Of a DNA stretch of 64,000 bases, positions 21,664 to 33,859 are shown in pieces; position 1 is the stretch's first letter; each line of letters starts with the position of its first letter. The notes below the pieces were generated by a model, which did not search any database, had not been told where the DNA came from, and saw nothing but the letters and a program-made list of their open reading frames with translations. The translations under genes and the position numbers were made by a program. The stretch is taken from NCBI GenBank assembly GCA_014529385.2, contig CM043942.1, forward strand, positions 112,812,141-112,876,140, given 5' to 3'. This DNA is from Adiantum capillus-veneris. Its lineage: Eukaryota > Streptophyta > Polypodiopsida > Polypodiales > Pteridaceae.

Positions 21664-21995
21664 TACAAAAAATACAAGCACGGTGGCACCAGAGCAAGCA
21701 CCCATAAGGGTTGTTCCACTAGTGTGGAGGGTGCAACGAGTGTGGAGGTAATGACCAAAATACAATTCTATCAAAAGACAATGGTGTTGCTAAGCTAAGA
21801 CAAGTATAAAAGATTATAAAAAACTACAAGATGGACATAAGCATGCAAGCAGTGGCTTTGGAAGCCATTCAAGAAGCCACCAAAGCATACCTTGTTGGTC
21901 TCTTTAAAGAGACTAATCTTTGTTCCATCCAAGCAAAGCAGTTCACAATCCAACCCGAAGACATGCAGCTTGATCGCAATTGCACCATGAGTGCA
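21664..21995 (+). pseudogene. Histone H3 pseudogene
   Basis: From 21,831 the frame reads LEAIQEATKAYLVGLFKETNLCSIQAK, then QPEDMQL, which aligns position by position with helix 2, loop 2 and helix 3 of histone H3. Upstream, IIKNYKMDI fits the loop-1 side of helix 1, and FYQKTMVLLS (about 21,758-21,787) fits the KYQKSTELLI segment in another frame. A TAA (about 21,806) and at least one frameshift separate these. The end departs from H3 after MQL. It is closer to canonical H3 (YLVGLF..TNLC) than the domain at 10.8-11.1 kb. The basic micro-exon repeats directly upstream could be its duplicated first exon. Confidence 0.75.
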
Positions 21996-21999
21996 ACTA

Positions 22000-22930
22000 G
22001 TGTTGCGAGTTTCATTTTATGTCTCTCGAGCTTCCAATTTTATAACATGACACCAAAATTTTTGTAGTTTTTGTAAATCAAGCGTAAAGGAGACCAACTT
22101 GGTTGGAGTAATTTTAATGTGCCATTTGTGAATATGCCATTTTTATTGTCATTGATTTGATGTTCAAATGTTTTGTTAATTGATCATTCATAATCTCCAA
22201 GTGGTAGCATGAAAAGGTGTTGATTACTTCTCAATTACTGGTGTAAAGTGTTTTAATGGCATGTAATGAGGGTAAATATAATTTTTTTATAATTGTAGTT
22301 AAAGTAGTTGTAGTTGTCAAGAGATGATGCGTGGACTAAGTGAGCAATAAAAATTGTTGCCACCATAGTCATGCATATCCTTTGCACCCACAATGCACAT
22401 GCAATGCCAATTTATAGAGACCAATATTCATTTGTGTAGCTATGAAATGCCCTCACAACAATTGCGAATGGATGATTTTGTGCCTTGGTGGCCCTACTAA
22501 ATGGACCATTAAGGATCATGTTTGGTCATAGAAAAGTTCATTTCTTCCATTAAGCAGAGGTTTTTTCAAGTTATTGTTTGGAAATTGGTAGGTTGGATTA
22601 ACACTACATTGCACATGAAATTTTGCATACTAATAGGCCAAGGGATGGTAAAGAGTGTATGTGAATAGGTGCTTTCTTTAGTTTGGCATTATCTTGTGGA
22701 AACATAGGTGTTATCCCGGGGAGGTCACCTCATAAAAATGTAACCTATCACGTGAGTTCAATAGAAGGGTATTTAAAGTTTTTGAAACTTACATAAATAT
22801 ATATACAGAAGGACATAATTTTTTCAAATTTAAAAAAAACTTACAGATTTTAAAAGAAAAGGGTACATTATATTATTAACAAAATTCACAGATAAGGGGT
22901 TTTACAAACATGTCTTGAACGCACATGATA
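22000..22930. other. No gene seen
   Basis: AT-rich sequence without recognisable protein motifs or tandem structure. Confidence 0.5.
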
Positions 22931-22939
22931 TGGTATTTT

Positions 22940-23520
22940 TTCACATAGTGAACCCCCGGAGGGTGTTATGCACCTCTATTGTACCTCTAGTGAATTTTTC
23001 CATTGACGGGAAGATTGGATTATAGCCTTTTCTCAAGGATGAGCAACCATAAAGGTTCCCTTTCCTTGGGAAGAGTGAGAGCACCTTGCAATATTCACTC
23101 TTGACTCTCAAATACATTTGTGCCACTCAAAAGTCAATAATGTTGGTAAAAAATAAGAGGTAGAGGAAAATCCTTGGACTCTCCCCTTAGGCAAAGAGAA
23201 TTTCCAATCAAACCCCTTATACATGCTATCAAAATGAGAGGCAAAGAGAGCAACACATCTACTTAGGGATGAGACTTCACTTCGCGTTGGAGTCAATAGT
23301 ACCCTCCCATCAGATCTTGGTTATCCATACATGTAATCGGATATATGAAATCATCCTAGAATTCTTGGAAGAACTCAGCAGTCAAGCCATCCCAATCAAG
23401 GGATTTCTTCTTACCAAAAGCTTGCCACACCATCGAGCATTCATCTTTAAAAAATTCCTTCTCAAGCATGATGGCTTCCATTGAGGAGATTATCTTCTTG
23501 ACACTTGAAAGTAAAGCAAT
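22940..23520 (-). pseudogene. LINE reverse transcriptase relic
   Basis: On the minus strand around 23,420-23,335 the frame reads KSLDWDGLTAEFFQEF, then a stop where Trp is expected, then DDF. This resembles the 'K(S/A)PGxDGL..EFY..FWD' entry of plant LINE reverse transcriptases. Upstream, the minus strand has a matching EEV-like helix ending in FGKK. Downstream similarity is poor. It is a short decayed fragment of a family different from the LINE at 56 kb. Confidence 0.45.
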
Positions 23521-24174
23521 TCTGGCATCGTCCACCTCCTAAGAGTGGGCCTCCTACTGGCCTATAATCTGACTAAGATATCCAAAACAGTAACTAGCAT
23601 GTACGACCATCATATATGTGTTTAGTGAGCATAACAAGTAGAAAATTGAGGTTCAATGCAGAATTTGAACTTAAAGTAAGTTTTCTACAAAAATAGGGAT
23701 TTTTTCCAAGTCATTTGGGTTTTTAATCAAAAAAACGGTCATTCGTGGGCCAAAACTACCATAAAAATGAAAAAAAATAGCCATTTTTGAGAAAAAATAC
23801 TCAAAAATTGACACATCAAAAATTCTCACGAGCTTCTAAGAAAAAGGCTGCTTTCTTATGGTTGACAACGTGAATTTTTTCCCTTTTTTGTATTCACTTC
23901 ATGATTGCTCTATGAATGTGTAGTGCAGTCCCGCCTCTCTACTATCTTCTATCTGAGCTTGTGAGAGAGTGAATTAGAGTTTATCTCCATCAAAATGGCA
24001 TGTGGGATTCAATATGGAAGCTTTTAAATCTCTACCAAATCAAAAAATGATTGGTGTGAAGTGGAAAGCTCGTGATTTTCGGGGCATCACGAATCCTCTT
24101 AGATTTTAAGCCATCTTTAGAAAGAGGGCTGGTGACTTTCATAGACACTTTTTCACAAAGTGTTTGTGAATCTC
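23521..24174. other. No gene seen
   Basis: AT-rich, with several poly-A and poly-T runs. No recognisable motif. Confidence 0.4.
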
Positions 24175-24290
24175 ATCACAAACTCTCACAACCATAGGTT
24201 TTGCCCCTTCCCAGCTATATCAAAATTTTCTCAACATGCTTTGTTTTTTGGTGAACACAATGCGAAGCATCCAGGGTGAGGGTTCAAAGG
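24175..24290 (-). repeat. Dispersed repeat, copy B
   Basis: Reverse-complement match to 14-130, as described there. It stands shortly upstream of the gag-like frame at 24.5 kb and may be its leader region. Confidence 0.5.
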
Positions 24291-24469
24291 CATATTCAAA
24301 GGTTTCAATAAAAACTTATAAAGTTATGGATCGAAAAGAACAAAAGGGTATGCGCTATGTCAAGGTACAATGAAATTGTTTCAAGAATTTTCTATGCTCG
24401 TGTAACAACAACAAGCTACAAAACTTGAAGGGAGGTGTCAACAACCAAAGCCCTTCAATCTATTGTGAA

Positions 24470-24896
24470 TGAGATGGACTAGTTTGAAGGGAAAGATGTC
24501 ACAAGGTATCTTTGGGGTTATGTAAAGGAGATGGGATTACATTGGGTACCAAGGGTGGTGATGAGTGGAAGTTTTGAGATTGTTGTGGTCTCTGAGAGTA
24601 AAGACCATATAAGGGGAATTAAACACATTAAGATGATTATGCGGACTCTTTCTCAATGCATATCTATCTGTAAAATGTTATACAATGAAGTAATTGTGGA
24701 AGAGAAATGTAGACATGAGAATGGGAATGAAGGATCCTCTACTTCAAAGAGAGTTACAGAAGCTAGAGCAAGGAAGGATCCACAACCTTCATATGAGGCT
24801 TCACCCCACCAGGTGTCATGTCCTAAGGTGTTGGTACACAAACTCTCCTCTTGTAGAGTAGGTACCCATTATCTACATAATTTGTTTTTCATCTAG
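24470..24896 (+). pseudogene. Gypsy gag-like fragment
   Basis: The frame holds FEGKDVTRYLWGYVKEM, then FEIVVVSE and a charged tail with SSTSKRVTEARARKD. This recalls the FDG..V..YL..Y..EM entry of gag in the gypsy family whose protease and RT lie at 47-49 kb. A stop separates the first residues from the rest. No zinc knuckle is visible. Confidence 0.4.
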
Positions 24897-24999
24897 TGTG
24901 CACCTCATTACTCAAAAGAGAAGAACCTCATTACTCTATGTGGAAGAAATGGACACATACTAGCATTGAAGTGAGAAGGATCCCTCTTTTTGACATGGC
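24897..24999. other. Junction region
   Basis: Short junction between a plus-strand gag relic and a minus-strand pol relic. No feature seen. Confidence 0.3.
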
Positions 25000-26620
25000 T
25001 CCACACCTTGGAGTATGCATCATCATGCTTGCATGTACCCTTTAAAGATCCCAAAAACTCACTTCAAAGTTCCATGAAGAGAGGGGAGTTGATCTTGAGC
25101 ATTCAACGAAGAGCATTAGCTACAAAATTGTATCAACCTTTATGATACCCAAGCTTTGCATCATACTCCTAAAGAATATCACTCCACCTAGCCTTTTGAC
25201 CCTTCAAATTAGACTGTAGTGAAAACCATTTTATACTTTCATGGTCAAAACACTATTTCAAATTAAATACCATACAAATAATGCTCAAATAATGTCATCA
25301 TGTTTTCAAATCAAGCACTATTTCATAGAACTTGTGTTCATAAGAATAATAATTTTGCTAAGCATAATCAAATTTCTTGCTTTCAAAGGCAATGTGTCTT
25401 TTTTCTTGGAGAAGAATTGCCCCCCAATAGCTTGATTACTAGCATCCATTTTAAGCACAAAAGATTTTTTAGCATCAATGATAGCTAAAATGGGTGCAGT
25501 AGCTAGAGAGACCTTAAGTGGATTGAAAATTTGTTGTTGAGCTTCTCCCCAAAGAAATTCTTTGCCCTTGGCTTTCAATTGGTCCATCATGATTGTGCAA
25601 TAATTAACCATGCCTCCTACATGAAATGGAGTAGATGGTAATATTCTAGTTGTACCCCAATCGACTATCATCAATCGTGAGATTGATGTTATGCTTTGAA
25701 GTCACAACAACTTGGAAACTTCGGTGGAGAAGGCAAAGAAATAAGCAAAATTTGTGAGTATTGAATTTAGTGTATGGTTGATAAGTTTAATTTAGCTCAT
25801 AAGTACGCCATGAACAAGGCCATCATTGCAAAGTTCAAACTTTAAAAGACGGCCAAGCATAGGTGGAAGGATCATTGTGATGATAATAATGTAAATCCAA
25901 ACACAGCAACTTGGGATTTTCTTAAAGATCAACAATTTTGGACACGGATTTTAACAAACCTTCAATAAAAAATTGTGAAGCCCAAGAAAATATATAGCTC
26001 TTTTACATTTTTTGGAGAAGGCCAATTTTGGATGGCATCCACTTTGGATTAATCCATATGTAGTCTAGAAGGAGAGATTACATGTCCCAAATAGTGAATT
26101 ACTTCTATCAAAAAACCACACTTGGTGTCCTTAGCATATAATTTGTGTTGTCGTAACAGATCAAACACCTGCCTCAAATGTTGTAAATGATCTGCTTTAG
26201 ATGCACATCACACTAAAATTTCATGAAGGAAAACAATGAAAAACTTGCCCCTCGTAAGGTCCAAACCTTGTTTGTGAAGAAGTTTTAGGTATATCAGCAA
26301 GCCAAATGTGCACTTGGTGATACACTGATCGCAAATCTATTTTGGTGAAAATACGAGTATGGATGATCTTGTCAAGCACCTCATCCACTCATGGTAATGG
26401 GTACTTGTTCTTAATACTAATTGTATTCAAAAACCTCACAATTGATGCACATGCACATATTATCGTCTTTTTTCTTCACCAACTCATCCAGTCACCACGG
26501 TAGTCTGAAAGCAGGGTTTGGTGGTACAAAAATTGTACCCATTTGGTTGTTTTCCACTTTGGTAGTTGTAGGGTTCTTGGAGGAGGGAACTTTCATTTGG
26601 ACCTTTTAAAGGTTACATTT
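25000..26620 (-). pseudogene. Gypsy pol relic (RT and RNase H)
   Basis: Minus-strand order is correct for Ty3/gypsy. Near 26,500 there is VKKKDDNMCMCIN. Near 26,400-26,290 comes IKNKYPLP, a stop, VDEVLDKI..RIFTKIDLRSVYHQVHI. Near 26,230-26,000 comes HLQHLRQVFDLLRQHKLYAK, then LGHVISPSRLHMD, a stop, SKVDAIQNWPSPKNVKEL. At 25,600-25,400 comes FLWGEAQQQIF, then APILAI and FVLKMDASNQAIG, the start of RNase H. Many stops. About 330 bases between 25,960 and 25,620 seem foreign, because the 'FVK..' segment is repeated on both sides. Confidence 0.75.
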
Positions 26621-27270
26621 TAGAAGGTACAATTCAAAGATTATAAGACCGAGTGCAATCATGGTTTACCAAGGTATAGTACGTGATCGTGGTCAAACGT
26701 TTGGGACTGATTTGAACTCTCTCTCCCCCTACCAAATGCGAGAGCACTCTGCAGGTTGTTCACAAACACTTTTGCCATAGCTCGCCTTGTGACATTTCCT
26801 TTCTCTATTGCCCTCTGCCAACATGAGGACACCAGCCTGCAAATGTGCACCTAGAGCCACACCCAAAGCTTCTGAAGAGAAGGAGTCTAGGATGAAGGGG
26901 AGTTCTCACAAACTCCTAGTAATATCCACAATGAGCCTCTTACTAGCAAGAACGAGCGTCGCAGTAGCAGTGGTACTACAGCCCTCAAAGAGAGGCAGAA
27001 CATTGATCAATTAGAGATGAGAGAGAGCATGGAAAAATCATTTGTTGCACAAGTGAACAGATCGTCAACAAAGAAGAGGGGTAAGTACTGTTACATTACA
27101 TGGTTGGCAATGTACCATTTGGTTTGGTTGTGTGCTAATTAATGTATTGTAAGACATTATTTGCATGTTGCTTCCATGAATATGGTTGCATGTTAAGTAC
27201 TTTATACATTTGGTTCTATAGTGGCATGTCTGATTGTTTCCTCTTGCTCGACTATACTGCATAAGAATTA
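26621..27270. other. No assigned gene
   Basis: Short frames on both strands, none recognised. On the plus strand 26,808-27,014 is open, with a basic then Val/Ala-rich product. It could be an upstream exon of the gene that follows, but no splice link can be shown. Confidence 0.3.
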
Positions 27271-27847
27271 CATGAGGAGTATGGTTTGAGCCTAGAAGGA
27301 AAGGTTTCTAAGGACTTATCTGACTATGATCTTCCAGATGATGAGTTGCTTACTGTTTTCCAACATCAGTATCAGAAGAATGCAAAGGTCTACCTTCACC
27401 ATTTGCAGCCTTCTTTCATTGATGATTGCAGACTTCTTTTTCATAAGGTGTACCAGGGTCCCCCATCATGTGGGGAGATTACAGCTAATTTTGCTAGGTG
27501 CTATGCTTTTGAGAAGTGCCATGCTACTAAAAATGACCAAGCAAGACATAAAATTGCATGGGCAAGGTTTGGGGAGAGTGTGTTGAACATGTGCAGTAGT
27601 AAACTTGGAGGATTGGAGAGGAAGGTGGAAAATTGGAAGAGGGCTAATGGAGCATTTCATGGTGGGCTATTAGGGTCCAACAAGAAGAGGCAATACACAC
27701 AGGGTGCCAGCAATATGTGTAATATTGAAGAGGACAAAGTTTTGCAATTTAAAATAGTGGTAGTAGATTACATTTCTGATTTGGATGCCATTGTTCGTGG
27801 AGTTTCGACAAGCTCTACATAGAAGCTGAACAGGTTATTTGAGTTGA

Positions 27848-27993
27848 GGGCAAGTCTCCAACACAATAAAGAGAATTTACTAAGGTTTGAGGGCTCAAAT
27901 GCTATCACAAAGAAAATTAAGGGCAAGTCTCCAACACAAGAAAGAGAGTTTACTGAGGTTTGAGGGCTCAAATTCTATCACAAAGAAAATTAA
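27848..27993 (+). repeat. 73-bp tandem duplication inside exon A
   Basis: The unit starting GGGCAAGTCTCCAACACAA occurs at 27,848 and again at 27,921, with a few base differences. Seventy-three is not a multiple of three, so the duplication throws the downstream frame by one. Reading resumes correctly in the shifted frame. Confidence 0.9.
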
Positions 27994-28299
27994 GGAGGAT
28001 ATTCTTTTGTTCGAGCAACGCCTCGATGAACTACATCAGCAAGTTCCTTGTGATGTTGATCAGATAAAAGATGTGGAATCTGATATAAATGCGTCAAAAT
28101 GCATGCTACATTGACTCGAAGGAACTGCGGAGATGACGAATCTTGCTCTAGAAATGAAAATTGAACAGGTATTTTTACATATGGTACCTCTTGTTCTTCA
28201 GGTTATTTTTCTCTAATTGTGCTTGTATGTAGTGCCATGTTCTTGCATGTAGTTGTATGCACTTGTATGTAGTGCCATATTCTTGATAGGAACTTTTTC

Positions 28300-29160
28300 T
28301 ACTTGTCCTGGTTTATAACTCATAATTTTTTGTACAATGTCATGAACAAAATTGGGTACTATTTGAACTGTTTTGGTACTTTTGTTATATAGCTAGTTCT
28401 TCAAGTGTCCTTTTGAATATTTCTTATGTACATTTGGCACATCTTGTAGGAGCAATTGGTACTTTTGGTACTTTACATTTGGTGCTTTTTGCTGGAACAT
28501 AATATTTATATATGTGTATTGAGATGTACATATTAGGTGCTTTTAAGTACCTTGCTTTGACCACGAGTACTTTCATTTAATACTTCTTGAAAAATTCAAT
28601 ATTTTTGGGTACTTTGGAGTCCTTTTGATACTTTCTGTAGGAACATCATATGTATATTTGTGTGCTATGAATCGTGATGTACATATTAGGTCTTTAAGTA
28701 CCATGTTTTGACCTGAGGTACTTTACTTTCAGTACTTCAAGTTTTGGGAACTTTGGAGACCTCATTTTGCACTTTTTTGTACTTTAGATTTTTACTGTTG
28801 TGCTTTGGGTACTTAGCATCCGGTAGTTTTATTGTTTGGAACTTTTCATACTGATTATTTGGTACTATTTACTGTTTGGTACTTAACATTTGGTACTATT
28901 TACTTTGTACTAGATTGTTGTGCTCTTGTAGGAGCTTGATACTTAACAGGTACTTTAGGTATTGTCTACTAGTTTTTCTACCTACCATATTGGTTACTGT
29001 TTTCTATTTGGTACTATTCATTGCTTATTAGATTATTGTCCTTTGGTACTAGTTGGTCCTTTAGGTACTCTGAACATTTGGTACAGTTTACTATTTGTTA
29101 CATTTGGTATTGTGTGCTATTTAGTACTAGTAACTGTCATGACATTTACATTTGCTATTG
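28300..29160. repeat. TTTGGTACT-rich intron
   Basis: Within the 1,060-nt intron the motif TTTGGTACT or close variants (GGTACTTT, TTAGGTACTT) recurs dozens of times at irregular spacing of about 10-30 bases. GTAC tetranucleotides are strikingly dense. There is no fixed period, so it is a degenerate simple-motif array and not a clean satellite. Confidence 0.7.
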
Positions 29161-30325
29161 TTTACTTTTCTCTAGGACATTACTTTGATAATATTCACTA
29201 TCATGACATTTCCATATGTGACCTGCAGAGGGAATGTGATGTCCTCAAGACTGAGTGTGAAGAGGCTCAGATCCAGAGTGAATTTGTTAGAATGATGATT
29301 GGAGAAATCAAGGAACGAAGAAGATTCACATTATTTCCAAGGCCCCATATCAAGGATGAAGACAACACAATCTATGCTTTAGGATCTTGTGTTGCTTGTG
29401 GGGAGTGCTTGGGCTCCGCCCATGTGGTTGGTTCTTTCATGCTGGCCTGTAGCCACAGTACCACCCTCTTTATTTTGCTGCCACTCTAATGAAAAAATAC
29501 ATTTGTGTGAAAGTTGGATGCAATGAGCGCATTTCGAAGTGGCCAAGACTTGGGCTCACAAGGGACATGTTCAGAAGAGTAAGCAATTATCCTGCGGTTT
29601 TTTTAAACACAATTTTGGCTTTTCTTATCGTAAAATGTCTTTTTGTTGTTGAACTATGTAGAATATGAGGTCAAAGAGGAGTATACACACAACCATGTTA
29701 CAGACAAGCACTCCAAGGCTGGACATATGTTTGATGATAGTAGGTGGTGGTAAGTTCTATGATGTAGAGATGCACGAGACAGCTACACACACATTTCAAG
29801 AAATGTCTAATGAAGTGCAATCAGACAAGCTAGATAAAGACAAGGACACCACCACAGGGGTCCATGAGGGAGTAAATGACCGCAAGGAAGAGCCGGACCA
29901 TGAGGTGCTACCAGACCAACAGGATGTAGACAAGGACCATCTTGACAAGGAACAGTGGGGTATAGACAAGGACCAACGGATTGGAGACAAGGACCAGCAA
30001 GATGTGGGCAAGGACCAGCAGGGGAAGAGAAGATGACAAATAGCTACCGGAGAAGAAGGATGGAGGCAAGGATCCCATTATAGAGGGCCCAATGGTGGAC
30101 ACGGGTGGGAATAAAGTGTTAAAGGAAGAGGACCCAAAGGTGGATGATACTGGTGTGAGCAAGGAGTTGCTTGTTGAATTCTTACCTTTTGATGATGTAG
30201 TTCACAAGGCCCAGTTTCTGGGAGACAAGGACCCCCTTATAGGGGTTGATGTTAATGAGCATACAATAGGTGATGATGACGCTCTTCTAGAAGATGTATT
30301 TTGTATCAAAAAGAAGCTCTCTTGA

Positions 30326-30540
30326 GTGCACTGCCTAAGACCCATGCATGCAAGATGTAATGCATGTGTTGTGCCACATTGTATTACCGACCTTATTTCA
30401 ACCATTTGTCATGAGCCAAATATGCCTATTAATTTCTAATGTTTAATGAGCAATTATATGTTTTCTATCTCTTTTGCCTATTCTTGTTTGTTAGGGTTCA
30501 AAGCTTGGTGGTTAGATGTAAGCTTGGTGGTTAGATGAGC
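30326..30540. other. Spacer with short direct repeat
   Basis: No gene. AAGCTTGGTGGTTAGATG occurs twice in tandem near 30,501-30,538. Confidence 0.4.
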
Positions 30541-30559
30541 CTACGGGGTGGTCTTGAAG

Positions 30560-31236
30560 AGTTGGTCTAGGTTGCCAAAAGATGAATGGGAACTCAAGCA
30601 AGCGTTACAAGGAATACGTGTCAATAATTTATGTTTTTGTAAGTTGAGGCCAGGTGCCCAAGATTTCTTGGAAGTACTGGCAGCTCGAGCAAGCGTTATG
30701 ATTTAGAGTTGTTGCATGAAGCCTAAGCTGATGAAAATCTTGAATACTTGCTTTCCAAAAGTTATGAAGAACCCAAATTCATAGAAGGTAATGTAACTTG
30801 GAGTAAGTGAGTAATAAGCTGATGTGCAGCCTTGTTTTGATTAAGTCTTATACGATTTCTTTTGTATGAGCAGAGATATTTTCTCAAGGATTGTGAGATT
30901 TGGCGGGATAGTTTTAAATGTGTTCCGTACGTTGACAAGTAATTCTAGCAAAAGCCTATTTTCCTGAAGAAGTTGCGAACAGCGTGGGGAAAACACCTAC
31001 AATTCAACACTGGCAAAACGATCCTTCTTGAAGACACCCGCTACAAGTCTTTGAAGGATGATTACGAAAATTTCTTGCCTATCCGTTCTTTTGAGCCAAG
31101 AGTGGAGCCCGAGGGTTCCTCGTGTCTCGCCGATATAGTAGAGCCTTGGTTAGTTGAGTGGATCAGAGATCCCTGCCCACTTGCCTATTGTAGGAAACAC
31201 TATTGTTTGTTGTTAAAGATGATTTATCCCCACTGA
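30560..31236 (+). pseudogene. FCP1/NIF-type HAD phosphatase-like fragment
   Basis: At about 30,635-30,760 the frame reads KLRPGAQDFLEVLAARASVMI, a TAG where Trp is expected, then SCCMKPKLMKILNTCF. This matches the 'xRPGxxxFL..l......iWS' core after the catalytic Asp motif in FCP1-like phosphatases. After a gap with an intron-like stretch comes KPIFLKKLRTAWGKHLQ, FNTGKTILLEDTRYK and NFLPIRSFEP (about 30,950-31,110), corresponding to the 'K.L..vW......NTllvDDspyK' motif. The end reads VEPWLVEWIRDPCPLAYCRKHYC. The N-terminal DxDxT motif is not visible, so it is incomplete or dead. It lies between the RING-like gene and the opposed transposase-like gene. Confidence 0.55.
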
Positions 31237-31369
31237 TTGCTCATTATTTTATAGAGATGGAAGGCTATTCGTATCGGTTTGACCCCCCAAATATATGATG
31301 TATCCCAATTGGCTACTAATGTACATGTTCAGTATCCAACTATTATATTACTACCATTTATGGTAATTT

Positions 31370-31640
31370 TATTATTTCCAACTACTTACAATTTGTATTT
31401 TTGAATTTGTTAACTTAAACAGTACCAATTTTGGTACTTAATAGTTTCAAATTTGGTACTTCATAGTTTTCGTTTTGGTACTGGACATTAGCCATCAAGA
31501 GAGGATGCACAAAAATATCATGCTGGTGGGTTACCATTGGTGCAGTACTAGTTTTGATACTAGGTACTATTCAACTTTGGTACTACAACATTTGGTTTAG
31601 TAACTATTTGGGATTGTATAGTATCAATTTTGGTACTATA
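31370..31640. repeat. TTTGGTACT-rich spacer
   Basis: The same degenerate motif as in the 28.3-29.2 kb intron: TTTTGGTACTTAATAG, TTTGGTACTTCATAG, TTTTGGTACTGG and so on. It sits at the convergence point of the plus- and minus-strand genes. Confidence 0.65.
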
Positions 31641-33859
31641 CAATGCCATGTTTGAAAATATATATTAGGCAATGAAAAGAACATGGTTGGTTTTTTGGTA
31701 ATTATTCTAAGTTATTTGGGATAGGGTGATTAACCCAAGTTATTATGTGGTGCCTGCTATCTGAACACAAGAACAGAAAAAGAGAAACTCAAGAGAGAAA
31801 CAAAAAGACATTAGGCTATCAAAAGAAGTACATGGTTGAATTTATGGTGATTGACCCAAGTACTGTCAGAGATCGTAAAAGTGATCTATTGGTACTTTCT
31901 ACATCTATGTTTGGTATTGTTTGTTACATATATGATTAGTGCATCTTGATCACTCTCATCATCATATGGCATGCTATTGTATATTTTTTCATAAATTTTA
32001 GTAGATAACCTGAATCTATTTTGGCATCTAGGGATAGGCTCCATAGGAAACCATATTGCTCTTACAAGGTGTGAGTAGATCATAACTAGAGGTGTATGAT
32101 CTAGAAGGTTATATGTATCAAAAATGCCTTCAACTTGGCCATAGTACAAGCCTTCAACTACTTTCCCCCCTCTAACAACTTTGTTGTGCCATGCATCCTT
32201 TTGTGACTTCACTGTCTGGTATAGCTTTTTGGTGGATTGAATCAGATAGAAATCATGTCCTTTCTCTACTGCCTTGACCGCAAAGTTGTCACCAATTGAC
32301 AACAATTCACACAAACAGTCAAGATTATCTTCATACATGGGGAGGTTAGAGACATTATGCAATAGCAAATTGAAATTGTAACTGTTATTTTCTTCGACAT
32401 CATCGCCTTCATCACTACAAGGATCCTCTAATTCCAGTAATGGGTGGACTATCAGATGTTTCCATTCTTCTACATGTTGTTTGTTTTTGCATCCTCTCCA
32501 TTGCCCACAGATACATGAATCACAAAAACATGAGAGTGTTCGATATCGTAGAGCGCATGGATTATCCTATGAATATCCATCAATTCAATGAAATGATTGT
32601 GAGCTTGTAATACAATGACAATCCCATTGGACATTGCGTCGCACATCATCCTTGGAAACTAACCAAAAAACTCTTTGTGTACTTGATCTATGCTGAAATG
32701 TTTCATTTAGATAGTTGACTACATTGGCTGCAGACTTCATAGGCCAGCCATCTAGTTTCAACTCCTTGTGAGTGAGGGTTCTCTTAATGACTGCCCCTGC
32801 TCCATCGTGCTTGCCTTTTCCATGTCTTGATGTTGAAAAGTTATGCATCATATGTGCAGACCTGTCAACTGATAATACCTAGCCACAAAGTAGAAAGGTC
32901 TTCGTGCTTTAAACTGAGATGTTGCACCATCTGACCACACCCAATGACGTCGTAAAGAATGGTCTTTTTGTTTCAACCACTTTGTCATGAAGAAGAAAAC
33001 AATGCTATAAAAATAGAGTATCATGCAACATATCATCAGATATGTAAAAATGGAGTGTCTTTTCAACACCACCTCCTGAGTTTCTCACATAAGTAATGTG
33101 AACAAGTATCGTAACCTGATTAGACCACTAGTGCATGGACTGTATCTCATTGGTATTTTAAATTGATAATTCTCGACAAAGTTGATGATCGAAACAACAT
33201 CTTATGGAAACTTGAGTAAGCACTCTTTAAATTGTTGTGCATGCCATCGAAAAATGTAGTTATACTTGATGAATCTCTTAAGATGAGATGAGAATAGGTC
33301 AATAAAAGTAGAGCTTCTTATTCATTGCACTACCAAGTCCTTTCTTTTCTTCTCAGACCCGCCTGCATCAACTTGCCAAGTTGAAACATCTATGAAGATC
33401 TTCACAGTGACCTCCCCGCTATCCACTGAAATTTCATCAGGACACAATGTCAACCTGTTTATGCCACATCTAGAGCAATCCCCGAACAAGCTTTTTTTCT
33501 GCATATTATTCTGCATCATGAGCCTTTGGACATAAAAGTGATTCCCACATATCAGTGATGCTATGACACACTGATTGGTTTATAGTACACTTACATGAAT
33601 CATCACTGCAACAAACGGAACATGTGTAGGCATGATCCTTTCCATGATGCCCAAACTTGTTTTGTCACATCTGATTAAATGACTCTTTAAAATATATCAT
33701 TTGGACATGATATACATAGCAACACGTATATTGCTCCTACAATTTTCGGACAAAAGGCTTTAAAGCCTCAAAACATCTAAGAGAAATTTCCACTTTTGGA
33801 TGAGCCCTCTTGAATCTTTGGTACAACTCATTCTGTGACATTAAAACAAAACAGCTTAT

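Larger units (their letters stand above)
27286..30325 (+). pseudogene. Multi-exon gene with coiled coil, RING-like Cys/His segment and acidic tail
   Basis: Exon A runs 27,286-28,168 with in-frame TAG at 27,820, a 73-bp tandem duplication that shifts frame, and TGA at 28,112. The donor is CAG/GTATTT and the acceptor is TGACCTGCAG at 29,228 (intron 1,060 nt, phase 0). Exon B (29,229-29,578) continues the coiled coil (RECDVLKTECEEAQ). It then reads CVACGECLGSAH, ACSH and, after a 1-nt frame slip, YHP..CVKVGCNERIS, a RING- or treble-clef-like spacing. The donor is AGA/GTAAGC. Exon C (29,662-30,325) has repeated DKDQQ-type units, then a frameshift and an acidic end. I know no name for it. Long introns filled with TTTGGTACT motifs tie it to the rest of this block. 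Confidence 0.55.
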
